Source: Lachnospiraceae bacterium (GTDB lineage Bacteria > Bacillota > Clostridia > Lachnospirales > Lachnospiraceae). From it: DNA of 64,000 nt. Location: positions 88,285-152,284 of the forward strand of contig JAISSU010000024.1 of the NCBI GenBank assembly GCA_031272985.1. Direction: 5' to 3'. This document shows, piece by piece, positions 34,158 through 43,645 of this stretch; position 1 is the first letter of the stretch; each line of letters opens with the position of its first letter. Both the position numbers and the translations under genes were made by a program. The notes under the pieces were generated by a model. That model made no database searches and was not told where the DNA came from. It saw only the letters and a program-made list of their open reading frames with translations.

Positions 34158-35933
34158 TCAGTTTTCCTCCTTCTTAAGAGCTATTGCCCCGAATTTACAC
34201 AAATCATAGCACAAACCACATCCGGTGCACATTGTAATGTCGATAGCCACAGTGCCGTCAGTGCGTTTCGTCATGGCGGGACAACCGGGTTTCAGGCACA
34301 TTCCGCATTTTTTGCAATTTTCCGGAATGTCATAGTACCTTGGTTTTCTCTCTTTAGAAAGAAGAACACATGGGCTCTTTGTAATAATAACAGAAATTCC
34401 TTCAAAAGCCTGTGCTTCTTTTACTGTATCCTCAAGTGTTTTTAAATCGAAAGAATTCACCTCTCTTACAAAGGAAACCCCAAGCACATGGCAAAGATTG
34501 GCTAAATCAATAGCAACTGTTTCCTCTTCCTGTAAGGTCTTTCCGGTAGCGGCATGCTCCTGCTGTCCTGTCATGCCGGTCGTTGAATTATCTAAAACAA
34601 TAACTGTACCGGTAGCTTTATTGTAGACCATATTCATCAGTGAATTAACGCCGGTGTGAAGGAAAGTTGAATCACCGATAACCGCCACCCAGTCCTTAAT
34701 ATACTCTCTTCCTTTTGCCTTTTCCATCCCGTGTAACGATGAGATGCCCGAGCCCATGCAAATAGTCGTATCAACGACTTCAAGCGGCGCCACAGCGCCC
34801 AAAGTATAACATCCGATATCGCCCGCAGCATGGATTTTAAGCCTTTTCAGAACTGAATATACACTTCTGTGCGGACAACCCGGGCACAGAATGGGCGGTC
34901 GTTGGGGAACCGAAGCGGCTTTTCTCATATCCGGTTCCTCACCTAATATCCCCTTACGTATCATATTGGCCGAGTACTCACCGAGTCTGCTAAATATTTC
35001 CTTTCCCGTAACTTTAATCCCAAGAGCTCTCACCTGTTCTTCAATAAGGGGATCCAATTCCTCAACAACGTAGAGAGTTTCGACTTTACTTGCAAATTCC
35101 TTAATTAAGCCCATAGGCAATGGATTAACCAGACCGAGCTTTAATGTACTCGCATTCGGCAAAGCCTCCCTGACATACTGATAGGGGATGCCACTTGTAA
35201 TTACGCCGATTTTATTATCTCGGTAAACTACTTTATTTATAGAAAGATCATCAGCAACTTTTGCCAATAAATCGTTTTGTCTTTCGATTTCCTCATGCCT
35301 GCCCTTTGCATTGCCCGGCATCATGACATTCTTAGCGGGATTTCTCTTGTAAGGTTTATCCTCGGGCCGGGTGCGTTTCCCTAAGGTAACATACCCTTGT
35401 GAATGAGCCAGTCTTGTAGTGGTGCGAACCACAACCGGGCGGTCAAATTCTTCGCTTATTTTGAAAGCCTCTATCATAAAGTCCTTCGCCTCAGCGCTGT
35501 CAGAAGGCTCCAATACCGGAAGTTTTGCAGCTTTGGCTACCATCCTGGTGTCCTGCTCATTTTGCGAGCTGTAGAGGCCGGGGTCATCAGCTACCACAAA
35601 TACCAAACCGCCGTTTACTCCCATATATGATACAGTGTAAACCGGGTCCGCCGCCACGTTAAAGCCAACGTGCTTCATAGAAGCCATTGCGCGTACTCCC
35701 GCAATTGAAGCCCCGATAGCCACCTCAGCTGCCACCTTTTCATTGGGCGACCATTCGCAATAAAGTGAGTCTTTATATTGCACCAGATTTTCACTGATTT
35801 CCGTACTCGGGGTGCCGGGATACGCCGCCGATACCTTAACACCCGCCTCATAGGCACCTCTGGCTATTGCGGCATTTCCGAGCATCAATACCCTTTCTTC
35901 AATGTTAAATGATTCCTTGTCAATTTCTGTCAT
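34158..35933 (-). CDS. iorA: Indolepyruvate:ferredoxin oxidoreductase, alpha subunit
   Basis: Catalytic TPP subunit of 591 aa. The N-terminal pyrimidine-binding part (GAYEAGVKVSAAYPGTPSTEISENL) is followed by the TPP domain PILCPGCPHRSVYSVL ... IGCYTLGAVAPL ... VAVIGDSTFLHTGVNSLMNMVYN. A two-cluster ferredoxin domain closes it (CKKCGMCLKPGCPAMTK and CTGCGLCYDLCKFGAI). It makes arylacetyl-CoA, CO2 and reduced ferredoxin from aromatic 2-oxoacids. With two PaaK ligases it suggests energy-yielding aromatic amino acid fermentation. Confidence 0.96.
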   Translation of the reverse strand: MTEIDKESFNIEERVLMLGNAAIARGAYEAGVKVSAAYPGTPSTEISENLVQYKDSLYCEWSPNEKVAAEVAIGASIAGVRAMASMKHVGFNVAADPVYTVSYMGVNGGLVFVVADDPGLYSSQNEQDTRMVAKAAKLPVLEPSDSAEAKDFMIEAFKISEEFDRPVVVRTTTRLAHSQGYVTLGKRTRPEDKPYKRNPAKNVMMPGNAKGRHEEIERQNDLLAKVADDLSINKVVYRDNKIGVITSGIPYQYVREALPNASTLKLGLVNPLPMGLIKEFASKVETLYVVEELDPLIEEQVRALGIKVTGKEIFSRLGEYSANMIRKGILGEEPDMRKAASVPQRPPILCPGCPHRSVYSVLKRLKIHAAGDIGCYTLGAVAPLEVVDTTICMGSGISSLHGMEKAKGREYIKDWVAVIGDSTFLHTGVNSLMNMVYNKATGTVIVLDNSTTGMTGQQEHAATGKTLQEEETVAIDLANLCHVLGVSFVREVNSFDLKTLEDTVKEAQAFEGISVIITKSPCVLLSKERKPRYYDIPENCKKCGMCLKPGCPAMTKRTDGTVAIDITMCTGCGLCYDLCKFGAIALKKEEN

Positions 35934-36005
35934 GTTTTATATCTGCCTTTCTGTTCTATATTATATGGTATCAAACCGCAACCGTCACGGGTAACCGGTT
36001 TATTA

Positions 36006-37316
36006 TCACAGACCATCTTTACGCAAATCGGTCACGCGTTTTGCCTTTCCCTCGAAACGTTTTAGCGTGAATGGGGCTGCGAGTTTTATCCTGGTTGCAA
36101 GTCCGAGTTGCGCTTTTAGTCCTTTTCCGATTTTTTGCTCGAGTTCGCTAAGTTTCCCATAGCTGTCAAGGAGTGAATCATCAGTCAGTTCAACCTCAAT
36201 CGTCATAACATCTAAGTGGTTCTTTCTCTCAACCGTGATCTCATAATGAGGTCCGATTTCCGGAATAGCTAAAAGTACCTCTTCTATCTGTGTCGGGAAG
36301 ACATTTACTCCCCTGATTACGAGCATATCGTCCGCCCTGCCCGAAAGGTTCGCCATACGCGCTGTGGTGCGTCCGCATTTACATGGTTCATACATTAATT
36401 TCGTCAGGTCACCAGTACGATAACGTATCAAAGGAAGCGCCTCTTTCCCCAGACAGGTAATGACGAGCTCGCCGGTTTCACCTTCATTTAAGACCTCTCC
36501 GGTAACAGGATTAATAACTTCGGCAATAAACCAGTCTTCATTAATATGCATTCCAACCAGTTCTTCGCATTCGCCGGACACTCCGGGTCCGCAAAGCTCG
36601 CTCATACCGTAATTCTGAGTGCATAAAAAACCTTTTCCCCATATCTTATGCATTTCGTCACGCATTGGCTCTGTCATGCCCTCGCCGCCGAAAAGCCCGA
36701 TCTTTATTTTTAAGTCCTTTTCAGGGTCAATCCCCCTCGCCCTTATCTCCTCGCCCAAATGAAGCGCATAAGAAGGCGTGGCAACAAGGAGAGTCACCCC
36801 CAAATCCTGCATAAACATGATTTGCTTTTTAGTATTTCCTGAAGACATGGGTATAACAGAAGCCCCGATTTTCTCCAAGCCTCCGTGAAGTCCCAATGCG
36901 CCGGTAAATGTCCCGTAACCAAATGCAATCTGCGCAACATCGGATGAAGAAGCTCCTCCCATACAGGCAATTCGGGCAACATTATTTAACCATACTTCCA
37001 GATCATTTTTCGTGTAACCTACCATTGTGGGCTTCCCCGTGGTACCGGAACTTGCGTGAAATCTGACCAAGTCCTTTTTATCAACCGCAAAAAGTCCTAA
37101 GGGATAGTTATCTCTGAAATCAACTTTATAGGTAAAAGGAAGCTTCCTTAAATCTTTTATACTCTCAATATGTGAAGGCTTTACCCCCGCCTCGTCCATT
37201 TTCGCTCTATATGGAGCTACTCTGTCATATATATATGCGACTGTGCCTTTAAGCTTTTCAAGCTGAAGTATTTCTATTTCATTTCTATTAAGTGTTTCTT
37301 CCTTTGCCCAAATCAT
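36006..37316 (-). CDS. paaK: Phenylacetate-CoA ligase
   Basis: 436 aa, paralogue of 31695-33026. FHASSGTTGKPTMVGYTKNDLEVW is the P-loop region and LIRYRTGDLTKLMYEPCKCGRTTARMANLSGRADDMLVIRGVNVFPTQIEEVL the adenylation hinge; FEGKAKRVTDL holds the C-terminal Lys. It is the first gene of the block, 72 bp before iorA. AGGAGGAG precedes the ATG. Two paralogues may handle different aryl acids (phenyl-, hydroxyphenyl-, indoleacetate). Confidence 0.93.
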   Translation of the reverse strand: MIWAKEETLNRNEIEILQLEKLKGTVAYIYDRVAPYRAKMDEAGVKPSHIESIKDLRKLPFTYKVDFRDNYPLGLFAVDKKDLVRFHASSGTTGKPTMVGYTKNDLEVWLNNVARIACMGGASSSDVAQIAFGYGTFTGALGLHGGLEKIGASVIPMSSGNTKKQIMFMQDLGVTLLVATPSYALHLGEEIRARGIDPEKDLKIKIGLFGGEGMTEPMRDEMHKIWGKGFLCTQNYGMSELCGPGVSGECEELVGMHINEDWFIAEVINPVTGEVLNEGETGELVITCLGKEALPLIRYRTGDLTKLMYEPCKCGRTTARMANLSGRADDMLVIRGVNVFPTQIEEVLLAIPEIGPHYEITVERKNHLDVMTIEVELTDDSLLDSYGKLSELEQKIGKGLKAQLGLATRIKLAAPFTLKRFEGKAKRVTDLRKDGL

Positions 37317-37408
37317 GAAACTCCTCCTGCGAAACTAAAAATAAAATAACTGAAACAGTATAACACATTGCTTTGTCGGTTTAAAGTGCGAAAAATATCA
37401 GATCCCTA

Positions 37409-40400
37409 TCAGATAAAATCCATCAGATTAAGCTGCGCCTCGTCTGGTAAATCCCCAAGTAACCCGAGCCTTTTCATCTCCTGAGCTTTAACCTTTCCAC
37501 ACTTTGTGCGCTCGGCAAAATCCTCTACCGACAGATACTCTCCGTCCTTTGCGGCCGATTCAATCTGTTCTGCCGCGACCTTTCCGAGACCTGCAATAGT
37601 CTGAAATGACGGCATTAATTTACCATCAACAATCAAAAATCGCGAAGCCTTAGCTCTGTAGATATCAATCGGTACAAACTCGATACCGCGGGCATACATT
37701 TCCTGAACGATTTGCATATCCTTCAGGGTATCCTTTTCGGCATCGGTCAAGGAATCACCCCTACTCCTGTAATCAGCCATGTAGGCCATAAGCGTCTCTT
37801 TACCCAGGCACATCATCTCATACGAAAAAGCATCCGCACGAATGCTGAAATACGCCGCATAGTATGCCAATGGATAGTAAACCTTGCAATAAGCGATTCT
37901 AAGTGCCATCGTTACATATGCCACAGCATGAGCCTTAGGGAACATGTAACTGATTTTGCGACAAGACTCAATATACCAATCCGGAATCTGGGACTTTCTC
38001 ATTTCTTTTGCAAATCCCGAAAACTTTTCACTTGAGGGATCCTGTCCGCATCCCTTACGCACACCTTCCATTATTTCAAAGGCCTTAAGTTTATCCATGC
38101 CGCGTGAAATTAAGTACGCCATTATGTCATCGCGGGTGCAAATCGCTGTCGCCAATGTGGCGGTTCCATTTTTGATTAGAGTCTGAGCATTATCATTCCA
38201 GACATTAGTACCATGAGACAGTCCTGAAATCCTGACTAAATCCGCTATGCTCTCGGGATTTGCATCCTCCACCATCTGGATAACAAATTTCGTTCCGAAT
38301 TCAGGAACCCCGAGACACCCAAGCCTTACACCCGAAATATCCTCCGGCGTAATCCCGAGACTCTCAGTAGAATGAAATAAAGACATTACCTTCGGATCAT
38401 TTAAGGGTATGTTTTTTGCGTCAAAACGATTATTGTCTCCGTCGTATTCATTGGGCATTTCAGGAGAATTAATGTACTCCTCGAGCGCTCTAATCATGGT
38501 CGGGTCGTCGTGGCCTAGCAAATCCAGCTTCAGAAGATTCGTATCAATTGAATGATAATCAAAATGCGTGGTGATTACATTTTTTTTGACATCATTGGCA
38601 GGGTATTGAACCGGCGTGAATTTGTTTATGTCTTGATTATATGGGAGTACCACAACGCCCCCGGGGTGCTGACCGGTACTTCTCTTTACATCAGTGCATC
38701 CCTGAACGAGTCTTTCGATTTCGCAATTCCTGACCCTTCGTCCTCGGCTTTCAAAATATTTCTTAACCATACCGTAAGCGATTTTATCTTTCACTGTGGA
38801 AATAGTTCCGGCTCTGAATGTATGACCCTCTCCGAAAATTATCTCGGTCTGTTTATGAGCCTGGGACATATATTCTCCCGAGAAATTCAAATCAATATCC
38901 GGCTCCTTATTACCCTCAAACCCCAAGAATGTCTCAAAAGGAATCCCGAAACCATCCTTTTTAAGGGGTCTACCACAGTCCGGGCAAAGCTTATTCGGCA
39001 TATCCAAACCGCAAAAGTCTGCATATGCTCTCGTCGTCTCCGAGTCGAATTCGGTGTAATGACAATTAGGACAATAATAATGCGGTGAAAGCGGGTTAAC
39101 CTCGGTAATGCCGGCCATTGTCGCGACAAAGGACGAACCGACTGAACCTCTCGAACCCACAAGATACCCGTCTTCGAGTGATTTCCAAACCAATTTTTGA
39201 GCAATAATGTACATAACGGCATACCCGTTACTGATGATTGAATTAAGCTCCTTTTCAAGCCTCTTTGTGACTATTTCAGGCAACGGATCGCCATACATCT
39301 CATGTGCTTTTTTATAACAGATCTGCCGAAGCGTCTCATCCGAACCTTCTATTACGGGAGGGCATTTATCCGGATGTATAGGAGAAATCTTCTCAATCTT
39401 CTGCGCAATCTTAAGCGGATTGGTAACGACCACTTCGACAGCTTTTTCCATGCCGAGGTATTCAAATTCTTTCAGCATCTCAAATGTATTTCTAAAATAC
39501 AAAAGCGGCTGGTTATCAGCATCCTTAAAATCCTTTGAATCCATGATAATTGCACGCAATATTGCGTCATGCGGCTGTAAAAAGTGGACATCACAGGTCG
39601 CAACCACAGGCTTATTATATTTTTCACCCAACGCCACTATTTTTTTATTAAGCTCAATTAAGTCCTCTTCGCTTCTGATATAAGGATAATCTTCACTGTC
39701 AAGTAAAAAAGAATTATTCGTAAGTGGCTGGATTTCCAAATAGTCATAAAAATCTACTATATCTCTTAGCTCCTCATCCGACACGCCACGTAAGATCGCC
39801 TGAAAAAGCTCTCCCGACTCGCAGGCGCTCCCAACAATGATACCCTTGCGATGTCTCGTCAAAAGGCTTTTGGGAATTCGCGGGGTCCTGTAAAAATAAT
39901 TTAAGTGTGATTCCGAAATCAGTGTGTACAGGTTTAGTTTTCCGATATCATCTTCGGCAAGCAAAATAATATGATAAGGATGGAGCTTTTTAACCGCCGC
40001 CTCTCCCTGCCTGCCCAACCGATTTATGTCTTTTAGTGCAACTAAGCCATCATTCCTGATCCTTTCACCAAGAGATAAGAATATTTCAGCCGTGGCATAA
40101 GCGTCATCTACCGCACGATGATGATTTTCAAGCTTTATTCCGAGTTCCTTTGACACCGTATCCAGCTTATGATTCGATAAATCAGGAAGCAGTGCCCTGC
40201 TTAGTCCAACTGTGTCAATCACAGTAAAGTCCGTTTCTATGTCCTGATACCTCGCATTTTGCTCAATGAAACCGATATCAAAATCGGAATTATGCGCGAC
40301 CATAACGCAGTCTTTTGAAAACTCCAAAAACTCGGGTAATACTGTCTCTATCCCCGGCTTTCCTGTGACATCCCAATTGAAAATTCCGGTTAATTCACTG

Positions 40401-41923
40401 ATTCGAGAAGGAATCGTTATGCCCGGGTCGATAAGGCAGCTGAACTTATCAGTTATTTTTCCGTTTTCAATTCTGACGGCTCCTATTTCAATTATTTTGT
40501 CATGTATATTATTAAAACCGGTGGTCTCAATATCAAACACTACAAAATTGCTGTCAAGACTCTGCCCCTTTTCATTCTTAATAAATGGTTTTGTATCATC
40601 AACGAGATAACCCTCTACACCATATATGACCTTAAAACCATCTTTGCCTTTTGCAAAAGAATTCGCCTTCGGGAATGCCTGAACTCCGCCGTGATCCGTT
40701 ATGGCAATAGCTTCGTGCCCATATGTAACCGCAGTATCGAGCAGACTCGTAACATCGGTAAGTCCATCCATTTCACTCATTTTCGTATGAGCATGCAGTT
40801 CCACCCTCTTTTTTCCGCTTTCTATCAGTTCTTTAATGGCAGGCTCTTCCCAGTGCGGCGGTATTTCTTTTTTCAGTCTCGCAAAATATTCGCTGATATT
40901 TGTTTTAAGGTCATCTGTCTTTGGAAGAAGTTTATGATTTCTGGGTGTGGTTTCGATTTTAATAGATCGCGGGTTAAAAACTATATCATTACAAAAAGTA
41001 TCGAAATTAATCCTGCCTTTTGCAGACAAGACAACACCGGAAGTTATCTTTCTTTCGAATTTAAGTTTGTCCTTTTCTTTGACATATTTCTTAACCAAGA
41101 TTGAATCAGTATAATCGGTCAGAGCAAAGTTCATAAAGAATGCCCTGTTACCTTGCTTGTCAGTAATTTCTTTGAATTCAACAGAAAATACAATTCCTTC
41201 TATGACAATATCGGTATCGTTTTCAGTCAGTTCCGAGATGGAAGTTGGCTTATCCGTAAAAAATTTACCAAAAATAACCTGTTCTTTGTCATCTTTCAGA
41301 CGTTCCTTTTCATTAACGATTTCCTCATGAAGACGCATTATTTCCTTTACTTCTTCGTCAATAATCTCTTGGTATTTAAACCTGCCGGGGTCAATAATGT
41401 CATTGATTTCTTTATCTATCACATCCGCTTTAATTACTACATCAAAATCTCTGTTGAATCTCTTTGAAAAAGTGTTCGTCAAAAAATCGCGGAGCTGCTC
41501 TTTTTTCTCCATGTGCAATCTTCCGCGCGGGCATGATAATACGATCGTTCTCCCATCCGGAAATGAAAACTCGGACAGATTAAATAATGCTTTTAACTGC
41601 GAGCTTTTCCGCCCCAATTCAAATTCCAGACTATCCTTATAGCTCTCAAATAGTTCCTGCGCCGAAAGAGTGTCAGGCAAATCAAACGCCGCTCTAAGCC
41701 AGAGCTCGGCCTTTTTCTTTCCGAATAAAAATGATTTTATCTGTTTTGCCGCCTCATAAAGGGCTTTTTGAGAAATAATACGCGGAGACTCTATATCTAT
41801 CCAGCACTTTGACATGGAATCTATCGCCGTGACTTTTTTTATTTCGGCATCCGCCAATTGTGAAGCAAGGTTTTCATCAAGCTTCAAATTCGGAATTACT
41901 TTGAAGATATTGTTTGCTGCCAT
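37409..41923 (-). CDS. polC: DNA polymerase III alpha subunit, PolC type
   Basis: Replicative polymerase of Firmicutes, 1504 aa. An OB-fold region lies near residues 230-320. A PHP domain opens with KKRVELHAHTKMSEMDGLTDV, is interrupted by the 3'-5' exonuclease (NFVVFDIETTGFNN ... VAHNSDFDIGFI ... HHRAVDDAYATAEIF), and resumes with LLAEDDIGKLNLY. The palm includes GSRGSVGSSFVATMAGITEVNPL and EPDIDLNFSGEY, with a zinc site CPNCHYTE/CGRPL between them. Its start lies 28 bp inside ispG with GAGAGGAG upstream. Confidence 0.98.
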   Translation of the reverse strand: MAANNIFKVIPNLKLDENLASQLADAEIKKVTAIDSMSKCWIDIESPRIISQKALYEAAKQIKSFLFGKKKAELWLRAAFDLPDTLSAQELFESYKDSLEFELGRKSSQLKALFNLSEFSFPDGRTIVLSCPRGRLHMEKKEQLRDFLTNTFSKRFNRDFDVVIKADVIDKEINDIIDPGRFKYQEIIDEEVKEIMRLHEEIVNEKERLKDDKEQVIFGKFFTDKPTSISELTENDTDIVIEGIVFSVEFKEITDKQGNRAFFMNFALTDYTDSILVKKYVKEKDKLKFERKITSGVVLSAKGRINFDTFCNDIVFNPRSIKIETTPRNHKLLPKTDDLKTNISEYFARLKKEIPPHWEEPAIKELIESGKKRVELHAHTKMSEMDGLTDVTSLLDTAVTYGHEAIAITDHGGVQAFPKANSFAKGKDGFKVIYGVEGYLVDDTKPFIKNEKGQSLDSNFVVFDIETTGFNNIHDKIIEIGAVRIENGKITDKFSCLIDPGITIPSRISELTGIFNWDVTGKPGIETVLPEFLEFSKDCVMVAHNSDFDIGFIEQNARYQDIETDFTVIDTVGLSRALLPDLSNHKLDTVSKELGIKLENHHRAVDDAYATAEIFLSLGERIRNDGLVALKDINRLGRQGEAAVKKLHPYHIILLAEDDIGKLNLYTLISESHLNYFYRTPRIPKSLLTRHRKGIIVGSACESGELFQAILRGVSDEELRDIVDFYDYLEIQPLTNNSFLLDSEDYPYIRSEEDLIELNKKIVALGEKYNKPVVATCDVHFLQPHDAILRAIIMDSKDFKDADNQPLLYFRNTFEMLKEFEYLGMEKAVEVVVTNPLKIAQKIEKISPIHPDKCPPVIEGSDETLRQICYKKAHEMYGDPLPEIVTKRLEKELNSIISNGYAVMYIIAQKLVWKSLEDGYLVGSRGSVGSSFVATMAGITEVNPLSPHYYCPNCHYTEFDSETTRAYADFCGLDMPNKLCPDCGRPLKKDGFGIPFETFLGFEGNKEPDIDLNFSGEYMSQAHKQTEIIFGEGHTFRAGTISTVKDKIAYGMVKKYFESRGRRVRNCEIERLVQGCTDVKRSTGQHPGGVVVLPYNQDINKFTPVQYPANDVKKNVITTHFDYHSIDTNLLKLDLLGHDDPTMIRALEEYINSPEMPNEYDGDNNRFDAKNIPLNDPKVMSLFHSTESLGITPEDISGVRLGCLGVPEFGTKFVIQMVEDANPESIADLVRISGLSHGTNVWNDNAQTLIKNGTATLATAICTRDDIMAYLISRGMDKLKAFEIMEGVRKGCGQDPSSEKFSGFAKEMRKSQIPDWYIESCRKISYMFPKAHAVAYVTMALRIAYCKVYYPLAYYAAYFSIRADAFSYEMMCLGKETLMAYMADYRSRGDSLTDAEKDTLKDMQIVQEMYARGIEFVPIDIYRAKASRFLIVDGKLMPSFQTIAGLGKVAAEQIESAAKDGEYLSVEDFAERTKCGKVKAQEMKRLGLLGDLPDEAQLNLMDFI

Positions 41924-43005
41924 TGCGACAACTCCTCTCTGAGAACAGCTATAATCTCATTTTCCGGTATCTTTCTGATTATTTCTCCCTTTCGCAAAAG
42001 CAATGCTTCGCCTTTTCCACCGGCTATACCTAAATCCGCTTCTTTTGCTTCACCCGGACCATTTACCGGACATCCCATGACCGCTAATTTTATAGGAAGC
42101 GGAAATTCTCTCGCCAGATCTTCGACCTTCCTCGCAAGCGTAATCAAGTCGATTTCTGTCCTCGCGCAGGTAGGGCAGGAAATCACTTCGATCTCATTAT
42201 TATAAAGGCCTAAGTCCTGCAGGATGCTATGCGCGACTTTAATCTCTTCTACCGGGTCGCCGGTAAGCGAAACCCTCACGGTATCTCCGATGCCCTTATG
42301 AAGCAGAATTCCCAGACCCACAGCCGATTTAATAACACCTCTCTGACCAAAACCGGCCTCAGTGATTCCAATATGTAAAGGATAAGGACAATTCTCACTA
42401 AGAATTTCATGAGCTTTTACGCACAGCCTCACATCAGAGGACTTCATGCTGATAACAAGGTCAGTAAAGTCACATTCTTCCATGAGCTTTATTTTCTCCA
42501 TGGCACTCTTCGCTAAACCCTCGGCAGTGACTCGCCCGTATTTTTCAACAATATGTTTTTCTAACGAACCGCTGTTTACCCCTATGCGAATCGGAATACG
42601 ATGCTCTTTTGCCGAATTAACAACCGCGATAATACGCTCCTTGCTACCAATGTTACCGGGATTAATACGTATTTTATCTGCCCCTGCCTCAATAGCGGCA
42701 ATGGCTAAACGATAATCAAAATGAATGTCGGCAACCAAAGGGATAGTGATTTGCTTTTTAATCTCGGAAATAGCTTCAGCGCTAATCTCATTCGGAACAG
42801 CGACTCTGACAATGTCACAGCCTGCTTTTGTGAGCTCATTAATCTGTGATACTGTCGCGGCAATATCTTCAGTTTTAGTATTAGTCATTGATTGGACGGC
42901 AATAGGATTATCTGCGCCTATCAGAACATTGCCTATGTGGACTACCTTTGTCCTACGTTTTCCAATCCCGGTATTTATATTATTGTCTGTCAATGCTGAT
43001 TTCAT
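41896..43005 (-). CDS. ispG: HMB-PP synthase IspG (flavodoxin/ferredoxin-dependent)
   Basis: [4Fe-4S] enzyme of the MEP isoprenoid pathway converting MEcPP to HMB-PP. VHIGNVLIGADNPIAVQSMTNT is the barrel start, and cluster ligands lie in EVISCPTCARTEID and VMGCPVNGPGEA. About 369 aa from ATG 43005, the compact bacterial form. It overlaps polC by 28 bp, which couples the two. Confidence 0.97.
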   Translation of the reverse strand: MKSALTDNNINTGIGKRRTKVVHIGNVLIGADNPIAVQSMTNTKTEDIAATVSQINELTKAGCDIVRVAVPNEISAEAISEIKKQITIPLVADIHFDYRLAIAAIEAGADKIRINPGNIGSKERIIAVVNSAKEHRIPIRIGVNSGSLEKHIVEKYGRVTAEGLAKSAMEKIKLMEECDFTDLVISMKSSDVRLCVKAHEILSENCPYPLHIGITEAGFGQRGVIKSAVGLGILLHKGIGDTVRVSLTGDPVEEIKVAHSILQDLGLYNNEIEVISCPTCARTEIDLITLARKVEDLAREFPLPIKLAVMGCPVNGPGEAKEADLGIAGGKGEALLLRKGEIIRKIPENEIIAVLREELSQWQQTISSK

Positions 43006-43068
43006 GATGCACCCCAAAACGCAAAACTATCGACGGCTGCCAAAACAAGCGAATATTCGCCATTCGTA

Positions 43069-43530
43069 TCAAGGCTTTGTAAAAATTATCGTATCCCCAT
43101 AGTCTCTGGGAGTCAAAGTCATGATGTCGTTAGTAACACTATATTCGAAGGTATCAGTTACACTGCTGATAGCGCTCGCTACAGCTGCGGTATTATACTT
43201 TCCTTGGGATTTATCGGCGGTCTTCTTTAATTCGTCTGTCTGCGTACGAATAGTAATGGTTTTTTCCTCTTTATCAAGCGTGTAAATCACCTCCACGCTG
43301 ACATTCGTATCTTCATAAAGTTCCGGAATAGTCACAGTAATATAACCATTTCCCTTAACCCTGAGCTTAAGACCTGTATTCTCATCCACCCAACGACCTT
43401 CGAGAGGATTTGATGTGAAAAGTTTTGCTACCAAAAAAATAGCGACCGCCACTATCAAGGCCGATGATATTAGACTAATAGTACGCCATATTCTGGTTCT
43501 GTTTCCCGAAGGAGTGCCGGGAATAATCAT
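43069..43530 (-). CDS. Membrane-anchored protein of unknown function
   Basis: About 153 aa. A short basic N-terminus (PSGNRTRIWR) is followed by one membrane segment (SLISSALIVAVAIFLVAKLF), then an outer domain: LEGRWVDENTGLKLRVKGNGYITVTIPELYED and FEYSVTNDIMTLTPRDYGDTIIF. The repeating 'GRW...G...G...Y...LT' pattern resembles DUF5640-like lipocalin-type domains of Clostridia. AAAGGGGG precedes ATG 43530. It is upstream of ispG in the same direction. Function unknown. Confidence 0.75.
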   Translation of the reverse strand: MIIPGTPSGNRTRIWRTISLISSALIVAVAIFLVAKLFTSNPLEGRWVDENTGLKLRVKGNGYITVTIPELYEDTNVSVEVIYTLDKEEKTITIRTQTDELKKTADKSQGKYNTAAVASAISSVTDTFEYSVTNDIMTLTPRDYGDTIIFTKP

Positions 43531-43645
43531 AATTAAAGCCCCCTTTATCTTGTATAGTATAGGAGGCTTTAACACATATGTCAACCATATATAGAACTGT
43601 TAATTTTTACTAATTATTGAGAAATCGGCTTCGAGGCTCTCACAA

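Noticed and set aside
38552..39088. 178-codon plus-strand frame opposite polC
   Set aside because: Shadow of polC; no ribosome site and no recognisable domain.
40502..41104. 200-codon plus-strand frame opposite polC
   Set aside because: Long only because the opposing gene is AT-rich in codon positions that avoid stops; Phe/Ile-rich with no domain.
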